Source of the DNA: Rhizophagus sp. LPA8_4_AMF
Lineage: Eukaryota; Glomeromycota; Glomeromycetes; Glomerales; Glomeraceae
NCBI GenBank assembly: GCA_021464525.1
Contig: JADRCO010000806.1
Coordinates: forward strand, 1 to 26,217
Direction: 5' to 3'
Length of the DNA stretch: 26,217 nucleotides
Part shown: piece after piece, positions 19,394-26,217 of the stretch
Layout of the letters: each line of letters begins with the position of its first letter
Numbering within the stretch: the first letter of the stretch is position 1
Made by a program: the position numbers and the translations under genes
Notes under the pieces: generated by a model
What the model saw: only the letters and a program-made list of their open reading frames with translations
What the model was told of the DNA's origin: nothing
The model's database searches: none

Positions 19394-21014
19394 CTATTTA
19401 TATTTTTTAGCAGCATCTCTAATGGTTTCAATATCTCCAATAGCTGTTACTCCACAAGCTTCAAATTGCATATCATTCAATTTATATAAATGTTTAACTC
19501 TAACTCTTTGTTTCTCAAATCCTTCTAAAAATTTAATGTAATATTCTCCCATTTCTTCTGCTTCGTCTAATTGTTGTAAAAATTCAATCATTGAGGGTAA
19601 AGATTGGTGAGTTGGAGTTGATTGTAATGGTGGTTGTGATAATTGCTGCTGAAAAAATTGAGGAGCAATTAATGCCTGAAATAAATTAGAAAAAAAAGGA
19701 CTAATTGAATTTTGTAAATCATTAGAAACTTGGGGTAAAGTGGGTTGTGATTTATTTTTTGTATACGCGAATAAAGGATGTGTTGGTGGTTCTTTAACTG
19801 TTGCAAGGCCATTAAGCTAAAATATTATAACATTAACATTAAATTAAAGCAATAATACTTAATTAAATATATAAATAACTAACCATTTCTGTTGCCCAAG
19901 TTGAAAACATCATATTGCTTATTTCAACATGAGGTTCGCGATCTTTTAGACAATGCCTATTATGCATAGAACACCAAGTTTCTCTTCGTAATTCTGTAAC
20001 ATTCTTTGCAATCCTCTGATCAAGTAAAGAAATATCTGATATTTTAGGAACTTTATTTTTATTACAAATATTCGGAATAGAATCATCATCACAATCTGCA
20101 TCATCATCTGAATTAGATTCCTAATTAAAAATATACAATTAATTTTTTTGAATAAATAAGATAATATTGACTTAAATTACCTTTTTTTTTCGTTTAATAT
20201 CAACTTGTTTTTCTTTTTTTTTCATAGTTATAGAAATGAGCATAACTTTTTTCATTGCAGCAAGTTTAATATATTCTGATTTGAAATTTTCAAAATCACG
20301 CATGTCTACTAATAAAGTACCGGCTCCTTGTGCCTTTTCTGATTTGAAAGAAACATTATAATCATTAGCATCAATTTTTTCATCTTTAAGAAGAGTTGTG
20401 ATATTATTTTGAATTGCAAGTAAAAATTCATCTAATTCAGAGATTGTAATTGAATAGTTTTTAGCTGGAAGAGAAGTACTATCTGCTTTTTTGATAGAAA
20501 GTTTGTAATCAATTTCTATCTCCAATTCAGTACTATCTTCATTTTCAGTTTCTGAATTGCTATGTTTGGATTTATTGTAAATTATTGAAGTAACTGATGT
20601 AGTAGTTTCTTGTGAAGTTTCGGAAGTAGCAGTTTCAAGATCAATTATTTCTCTTTTTTTTTCTAATTGTGGTACACTTTTTAACGTATGAATTTTTTGT
20701 GAAGAATTATTAGATTTTTTATTAGATAAACGTTGATAAGAACTATTACATGTTGTACAAAATGAAAATTGAAAGCTTTTTGTTAAGTTATATCCATAAG
20801 AAAAGCTTTTATTTTTAACTTTTATAAAGTTTAATTGTTTAGGATTAGAAGAAGGATCAAAGACTCTTGAAAATGCATTTTTAACAAGATCTGTTCGGTT
20901 TTTTCTGGATGGTTTGACCGTTTTTTTACAATTACATGTCTCTATTTTCAAATTTACCCCACAATAAAGACATTTTTGGCACCCAAAACAAGTCCCGATC
21001 TTATACATTTTCAC
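19394..21014 (-). CDS. Transposon accessory protein, Cys-rich and SAM-like
   Basis: Minus-strand exons 21014-20181, 20120-19884 and 19816-19394, all phase 0, give 497 residues. Donors are GTAATT and GTTAGT; acceptors are AATTAG and TTTTAG. Residues 9-29 hold CFGCQKCLYCG plus CNC (six Cys, probably zinc-binding). Residues 86-89 add a CTTC pair. Residues 100-185 are a Ser/Thr/acidic linker. About 190-278 is a compact region with NVSFKSEKAQGAGTLLVDM, ending in a Lys-rich tail that could be a nuclear localisation signal. Then come an Asp-rich run, a CSMHNRHC-containing region with TWATEM, a Gln/Pro-rich stretch, and a carboxy-terminal segment about 437-497 (EYYIKFLEGFEKQRV, then LYKLNDMQFEACGVTAIG). 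That last segment has the helix pattern of a SAM domain. From memory, similar proteins are multicopy in Rhizophagus with no known role. Its position inside the terminal repeats suggests a transposition or regulatory partner, or captured cargo. Confidence 0.8.
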
Positions 21015-21108
21015 TACTTTTTACGTGACAATTTTTTGACGCGAAATTAATTTTATTAATTTTATAATATTTTGTGTAATCTTGCAATCATTGGTTAATT
21101 ATTTGTTG

Positions 21109-21158
21109 ATCATCACGTGAAATTGAAAATCTTTGAAAATCGATTTTCACATGATGAT
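21109..21158. repeat. Right subterminal dyad of the transposon
   Basis: ATCATCACGTGAAA at 21109-21122 pairs with TTTCACATGATGAT at 21145-21158 with one mismatch. Between them lies the inner palindrome GAAAATCGATTTTC. It shares the CACGTGAAA/GATTTTCAC wording with the left-end dyad. Confidence 0.75.
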
Positions 21159-21179
21159 ACAACTCAAAAATTGCATAGT

Positions 21180-21201
21180 CGCACTAATTTGAAAAAGGCG
21201 A
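21180..21201 (-). repeat. Right terminal inverted repeat
   Basis: The reverse complement begins TCGCCT and continues TTTTCAAATTAGTGCG. TA follows at 21202-21203. The divergent part is limited to two adjacent positions. Confidence 0.9.
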
Positions 21202-21203
21202 TA

Positions 21204-23060
21204 AATAATTCTTTTGAAATTATTTAATTATACCAATTAATTATACAGTATATGTGTAATAATTTAACCTAATGTACAAGATTGTTATTACACAGTAATA
21301 ATCCTGAGGCACCATATCAAAAATATAATAAGAATCAAAATGTTAGGAACCACAACTCTCTAGGTCACTGGTCAACATGTGCAATATTAATACCCTTTTA
21401 TGTACGCCTTTTTTTTGGAGTAAATTGGTGGATCGGAAAACTAACAGAGCTCTTGCATTTTATAAATTTTTCCAGCTGTTTCCTGTAAACCACACTATGA
21501 ATTGAGGGAACAGATTAGCTAAAAGTAAATCATGTATAATAAACATCAATTAAAGGAATTCAATTACTTACTCTAAGGTCCCAAAGAACAACAACAAAAT
21601 CAAACAAATATTTATATTCTTCAAAACAGATGAATATTATAGTTTTATGTGATCTTTCGTACTATAAGGATACCACGAGCTGGATTGTGTATTCGCCATA
21701 ATTCAATCCAATAATCTACTATGAAAAGCAAAAAAGATTAAATCAACAACTTACAGAAGCAACTTGATGTTAAATACACACCAACTATTAAAAACATTCT
21801 CAGAGAAATAATGGTCTTTTCGTTGCCGAAATCGTTCACCAATTTAAGTTTAAGCATGCTTGTTCAGATTTTAGCTTAAATTCTATTCAAATTGCACTTT
21901 TAACATCTAGTAAAAATTGCTACTAAAATGTAATTTTTTAAAAAAAGGGGCTATGACTATGACCTGGTTGAAGATAAAACTTCCTTTTAACTTTTAAAAG
22001 TCAAAGTATACTCGTATATGATAATATGAGCAATGTTCTAAACCAGAAAGGAGATTTTTCAGATAATATAGCCTTCATAGTCTGCTTCCGATGTGTTTGC
22101 CTGTTGCTTACAATAGAGATAAAATTTCTATAAAAAAGGGTGTAAAAGGATCTTGTAAAGATGGTTTTGGTATATTCTTCCACTCTTCCAAAAGACACTA
22201 TATATCTTCATCAGTGAGCTGAACTTTTCTGATTAACTTGTTGAGCTTATTTGGAAACCCAGAGTTCATCTCTTTTAATTTTTTCAATTTCACATTCTAA
22301 CTTTGATAAAGAAGATTGTATGCCAGTTTCAAAAGTCTAATGACAGGTTCTGGAGGATTAATAATAGTTGGGCTTGTTGTAAATTTTTGAATTTCTGCAT
22401 ATTCTTCATTATCGCACCAATTTGGATTGAAAATTTTTTATGTAACAATTGTTTATGGCTTATAGACTCGCAAATTTTTAACTTGACTAAAATTTCCGTC
22501 ATGCAATATTCGAAGTGCTTGATGGAATCTTGAATTTCATGAATTTATAGAGAAAATGTTCGTATCATTGGAGTTAATACATTAAATGATAACCTATGAT
22601 GCGAGCAACTGCTTTCAACTCCTCAGAAATAACTAAATCGGACTTCAACGTCCACTTCTTCTATGTATCACGGTCAAAAGGATGTACAATAGTAGTGATT
22701 GAAGTAGGAAATTCTTCTTCTCCCATCAGATTCCTGCAGCACCAGCTCTGGATTAACTTCCAACCCTCTTCATAACTTGCAACCCTCTTCATTACTTGCA
22801 CTCATGTAAATTATGCAATGACTTGAATTTCAATGGAGGAGGCGGCAACCTTCAGTAACTTATTTACTACCGCAAAATAACAGGGAATCTTGCAGTTTTC
22901 ATTTTTTCTTCTTCACACCACTTATGAGGTGACTTGTTTACTCTTTGTTCCATTAATTAAAAATGGATTATTAATTGTATCATCAATAATTTTAATGTCC
23001 TTATTATTTCGGTCTTTCTCAAAAGATATCATTTCTTATCGTGCATGTTATACGCAAGTT
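21204..23060 (-). pseudogene. Broken coding-like region, family unknown
   Basis: The minus strand has protein-like stretches scattered over three frames: PNWCDNEEYAEIQKF (about 22400-22440), TIINPPEPVIRLLKL (about 22330-22375), DYWIELWRIHNPARGI (about 21670-21720) and NKYLFDFVVVLWDLR (about 21570-21615). Together they suggest one large gene read leftwards and now thoroughly decayed, with many breaks. The composition differs from the A/T background. I cannot name the family. A host gene or a mobile-element gene are both possible. A two-unit repeat (CAACCCTCTTCAT-ACTTG) sits near 22760-22800. Confidence 0.4.
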
Positions 23061-23204
23061 CTAGCTTGATTTTTTATTTTTTTCTTCTTATTCAATGTAT
23101 TAGTTGCCAAAATGGATTATTAGCAGCTGTTATACATTGTTGTCTTAGCCAAGCCTTTAAAAATAATCTTGCTACCAAACGTTGAGGCGCAGTAACACGA
23201 CAGC

Positions 23205-23372
23205 GTGAGAGAAGGAAGGTGAAAGGGAGGGACAAGAACAAGAGGAGGATAAGGGAAGGTGGGTAAGAGAAGTGAGGGTGAGAAAGAAAAGAGGGAACGA
23301 GACCAAGAAGAAGGGTAAAGAAAGGTGAAGAAGAAGGTAATGGGTAAGAGAGGTGAAGGCGAAAGAAGAAAA
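23205..23372. repeat. Purine-rich tract, about 170 bp
   Basis: Roughly nine in ten bases are purines on the plus strand, in irregular GGTGAAG/GGTAAGAG/GAAGAAGG units. The reverse strand is a long polypyrimidine run whose apparent ORF (Ser/Pro/Leu-rich) is low-complexity translation. Such tracts can form triplex DNA or act as splicing or promoter elements. No adjoining gene defines a role. Confidence 0.8.
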
Positions 23373-24396
23373 TAATAATATTTTATATAATTATCCAAAC
23401 AGAAATAGATGTCATTATTGTTTAAACATTACCCAAACCTGATGTCATTATTTCTTAAAGTCTTAAACATTTCCCAAACTGATGTCATTATTATTAGATA
23501 AATGTTTCCAAATATATACATATACATTCTGAGAAAGGTAATTTCTTTGACATACATATAAAGTTAATAGTAAATAATTGTAATGTTGTAATTATTATAT
23601 CATTATTGCACATGATTAAACTGCGCACGCTTAATTTTGTGGCATAGTTTTCATTAAAAACAATAATAAAATAAATAAATGTTCATTAAATATAATAAAT
23701 AAAATGATATATATATACAAAAATGTAGATTTATTGTTATAAAACTATAGTTACCTCATATATGATAAATTTATTAATAATGATTTATTAAAGTAATTCT
23801 CTTAGAAGAAAAAAAATATTTACACGCAAAAATTTTTGTAAAATTTAACACAAAAGATACGTATCAGCCGTATCACGTACCTTGGAGTACAATACTCATT
23901 CAACCAAATTTATATTTTATATTACTTTGCTAAATTACTTGTTTAAAATAATAACTTTGATTGAATTATTTATCAAATTGAAACTATAATAATTATTATA
24001 TCTAATGTATAAATTAAAATTAATCATTTAGAATATTCAAAAAAAAAAAATCTCGAGAAGATATTTAATAGTTTTATGCAATTTGTATTTATACTGGAAA
24101 TAACCGTTCCATTATTTTAATAAAATGTGATTTCTAATTTAATAAAAATTTTTTTTTAATAAAATAAAATAGAAATTTTGATATGGTACGTCTTTATAAC
24201 CCTTTACAGGTTTAGTTCCATGGGAAATTCAAGATTTATAAGTCGATCAACCCTGGATAATGTGAAATTCAGCTAGTAAGCCAGAACTGAGGTGTATACT
24301 TCATTCGTTAATATTTTTTGTATGATAATTTAGTTATATGATTAAATTTGTTAAGTAATTACGATCTTAATTTTTTTCAAATTTTAAAAAATTAAG
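23373..24396. other. Gene-free stretch
   Basis: After the short tandem repeat the sequence is A/T-rich without coding frames. The last 200 bp (GTTCCATGGGAAATTC and AAGTCGATCAACCCTGG near 24220-24255) are less biased. They may be the old promoter region of the following kinase relic. Confidence 0.4.
23408..23510. repeat. Three tandem GATGTCATTATT units
   Basis: GATGTCATTATT recurs at 23408, 23441 and 23481. Each unit is followed by a related tail (TTAAACATTACCCAAACCT, TTAAACATTTCCCAAACT, AAATGTTTCC). The units are 33-40 bp, an imperfect minisatellite. Confidence 0.85.
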
Positions 24397-25107
24397 CTTT
24401 CAATATGTCATATTCGCAATAAACTAGTTAACGCTGTAATTCAGAGAGCATATTCTTTAATAGATTTTGACATTACGATAATGTACATATGATTTTGAAT
24501 TTGAAAGCAATAAAAAAATTAACCACGAAGATAAAATCATTCGTAATGAAGGAATAAAAATAATTTAAAAAAATTGCAACCAAGGATGTTTAGCTACATT
24601 ATTTGAGCATTGTGTTCGAAATTAATTTTCCAAATTGGATAACTGGAAATGATGATATTGATAGTTTACTACAAGAATGTCAAATAAACGCAAGCACCAG
24701 ACAAAATAGCAGAATGGATTCCATAATGATTTTCAAAATATTAAATAATTAGCAAAAGGTGGATTCTCTGAATTTTATACCGCATATTTGATTGATGATA
24801 AATGGGATTCAAAAGAACAAAAATTAAAAAGATTTGGAAAACAACTAGTAGTAATTAAAGATTAGAAAACGTGAAAGTGTAAAACAAAAGTTGATTTAAA
24901 GAGGTTTGCAATGCATAATTGTTAAAGTTAATAATTAAAACTTTTAAATTTTCTAATGTATTTAGCCAAATCGCATTATTCATAAGCAATAAATGGAATG
25001 AAGTTGTCCAATGTTTTGTTAACGCAAGATCCCTCAAATGGAATTATATGCCTATAATGCAAACTTTTAATATAGATTTAAGAAAATATTTAGTCTGTAT
25101 AAATTAA
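24397..25107 (+). pseudogene. Kinase relic, heavily decayed
   Basis: Family landmarks appear in order on the plus strand: AVIQRAYSLIDFDI, a rump of the Cys motif (NCNQGCLATLFEHCVRN in places), then NFPNWITGNDDIDSLLQECQ. Next comes LAKGGFSEFYTAYLIDDKWD, the glycine-rich loop of the kinase domain. Near the end are SNKWNEVVQCF and a MPIMQTFNIDLRKYL hinge-type segment at 25050-25100. The reading frame is broken many times by stops and frameshifts, and the catalytic loop is absent. It is the most degraded of the four kinase relics here, hence probably the oldest. Confidence 0.8.
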
Positions 25108-25786
25108 TTTTAAATTGCTGATCCGTATTCTTTATAGTTAAGACCCGCTTGATTGGCTGTTATATTACTAATCCAATTCCGGTTAGATTATTAGACTATA
25201 CTGATTTTCAAAGATAAAAAATTTTTTCCTTTTCTTTCGAACCGATCTGGATTTTTTTTGAACCAATCCTTTACTCTTTTCTCTTTTGAACCACCTTTTT
25301 CTTTTCCTTTCGGTTTGGTTTTACAATTTCTCGCCATCCAGTAATCGTAAAAGATAAAATTACCACCATTTAATGCGTCTTATTAAGATAAATCCAATGG
25401 TAGCAATTTATCCTTTTACAATCACTAGACGATGAGAAATCTCAATTTAATTTTTTTTTTAAAATTTACAAGTAGACAATTTTTTGAGCTTTAAAACTAG
25501 TTTTAATAGGCAACTATATATACTCATGAACATACATTGTTATTAGACCAATAGGACCAATAGGAAAAATATGAAATTACATAATTAATTTTTTTTTGAT
25601 TATTATTTTATGTCTATTCAAATGTAAAAGAATCTCCATAAATATAATATTAACGGTCAAATAAGAGAATCCCCATACAAATAAGAAAAGAATGTTCAGT
25701 TAGTGACATTCTTAAATATAGGGCTCTAAATAGGCAATGGTAATTTACTAAAAAAATTCGAAAATAAACCAATTTATCAATCCGAT
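25108..25786. other. Gene-free stretch with foldback repeat
   Basis: No gene seen. It holds the foldback repeat at 25324-25441 and two tandem GACCAATAG units near 25547. It also has two AGAATC-TCC-ATA units near 25630 and 25668. Confidence 0.45.
25324..25441. repeat. Imperfect foldback repeat, ~118 bp
   Basis: The left half (ATTTCTCGCCATCCAGTAAT and on to ACCACCATT) is matched by the reverse complement of the right half (ATTTCTCATCGTCTAGTGAT and on to CTACCATT) at roughly three of four positions. The centre lies near 25380. The layout fits a small foldback or MITE-like element without coding capacity. Confidence 0.7.
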
Positions 25787-26217
25787 TTCAGTCTTAAGTC
25801 CAGGAGGCGTTCCTAAAGAAAAAGGAGAAAAGGAACATTTAGTACGTTCCTAAAATAAAAAAAAACCCAAAATCTTTCCTTTTAACCTACCATTCAATCC
25901 AAGAGGCCGAAGTCCAGGTCCAGGAGGCTAACCTACCATTCAACCCAAGAGGCCGAAGTCCAGGTCCAGGAGCCGTTCCTAAAGAAAAAAAGAGAAAAGG
26001 AACGTTAACACGTTCATAGAAATAAAAAAAAAAGAAAATACCCATTCAAATCTCCAGTCTCCAAGAGCAGTAGGCGTTCCTAAAGAAAAAAGAGAAAAGG
26101 AACGTTAACACGTTCCTAAATAAAAAAAATGCTAAATTCCCCCTTTAAACCTATAATTCAATCCAAGAGGCCGAAGTCCAGGTCCAGGAGCCGTTCCTAA
26201 AGAAAAAAAGAGAAAAG
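25787..26217 (-). repeat. Array of mini-exon-like repeats, cut by window edge
   Basis: Four modules begin (plus strand) with CGTTCCTAAAG at 25808, 25974, 26075 and 26192. Each is followed by an A/G-rich run, and three continue into an inverted repeat like AGGAACGT-TAAC-ACGTTCCT. Between them lie copies of a GC-rich box containing GAGGCCGAAGTCCAGGTCCA (about 25900, 25949 and 26165) and diverged versions. Read on the minus strand, each module is a polypyrimidine tract ending TTTCTTTAG, then GAACG plus a 38-43-bp box ending GAATGG or AAATTGG, then GTAGGT, GTATTT or GTTTAT. That is the grammar of acceptor, mini-exon and donor. One frame of the box reads TAPGPGLRPLGLN. It may be part of a host gene with tandemly duplicated exons that continues beyond the window. 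Confidence 0.6.

Larger units (their letters stand above)
17802..21201. mobile_element. Two-gene Tc1-like DNA transposon, 3.4 kb
   Basis: The element is delimited by 22-bp terminal inverted repeats (17802-17823 and 21180-21201), 20 of 22 identical. Both are flanked by TA (17800-17801, 21202-21203), the target site used by the IS630-Tc1-mariner superfamily. Inside lie a four-exon DD34E transposase on the plus strand and, convergent with it and separated by 118 bp, a three-exon gene of unknown role on the minus strand. Each end also has a subterminal dyad with GTGAAAATC/GATTTTCAC words. No stop or frameshift is visible in either spliced frame. Known Tc1 elements are usually 1.3-2 kb with transposase only, so the length and the extra gene are notable. 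The element appears whole and fairly young. Confidence 0.88.

Noticed and set aside
21061-21201. Possibility that the minus-strand gene is an independent host gene beside the transposon
   Set aside because: The right terminal repeat and TA lie beyond its start codon and match the left repeat flanking the transposase, so the gene is inside the element as it stands.
23120-23398. 92-codon minus-strand frame rich in Ser, Pro and Leu
   Set aside because: It is the direct translation of the polypyrimidine strand of the purine-rich tract and not a gene.
25894-26217. Plus-strand reading of the right-edge repeats as an NPRGRSPGPG repeat protein
   Set aside because: The plus-strand frame is interrupted between units and lacks splice-like borders, whereas the minus strand shows consistent acceptor and donor signals around each box.

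Overview
This window looks like accessory chromosome of an arbuscular mycorrhizal fungus of the Rhizophagus type (Glomeromycotina). The evidence is a very AT-rich background (about three quarters A+T by eye), short GT-AG introns, an F-box protein with the wording typical of the large Rhizophagus F-box family, four remnants of the expanded Rhizophagus protein-kinase family, and the start of a sacsin-type ATP-binding protein from another expanded family. I see no rRNA, tRNA or CRISPR array.

Layout. 1-2.8 kb is mostly non-coding, with an AGCTAT palindrome and a GC-richer minus-strand coding-like block holding a 101-bp tandem duplication. 3.7-4.1 kb holds a small spliced gene with a signal-peptide-like start, which is easy to miss because its exons are short. 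6.3-7.1 kb carries a poly-Q hypothetical protein on the minus strand, with paired 21-bp repeats upstream. 8.4-9.0 kb holds a MITE-like sequence and a kinase amino-terminal relic. 10.49-12.13 kb is an intact 546-residue F-box gene, the best host gene here. 13.9-17.8 kb is a graveyard: a plus-strand kinase relic, a minus-strand kinase pseudogene with a multi-exon tail, a sacsin-like amino-terminal fragment on the same strand, and unrecognised coding fragments.

The centrepiece is a 3.4-kb DNA transposon at 17802-21201. It is bounded by TA dinucleotides and 22-bp terminal inverted repeats that match at 20 of 22 positions. It carries a four-exon Tc1-type DD34E transposase on the plus strand and, convergent to it, a three-exon 497-residue gene on the minus strand. 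That protein has a Cys-rich amino-terminus and a SAM-like carboxy-terminus. Both reading frames are open once the introns are removed, so the element may be recent or active. A second gene is unusual for this transposon class.

21.2-23.0 kb is decayed minus-strand coding sequence of unknown family. Then come a 170-bp purine-rich tract, short tandem repeats, a further kinase relic (24.4-25.1 kb), a foldback repeat and, running off the right edge, an array of repeated modules. On the minus strand these modules look like duplicated mini-exons with their splice signals. Overall, the window is a repeat-rich compartment where fragments of expanded gene families have been shuffled around one young-looking transposon and a few intact genes.
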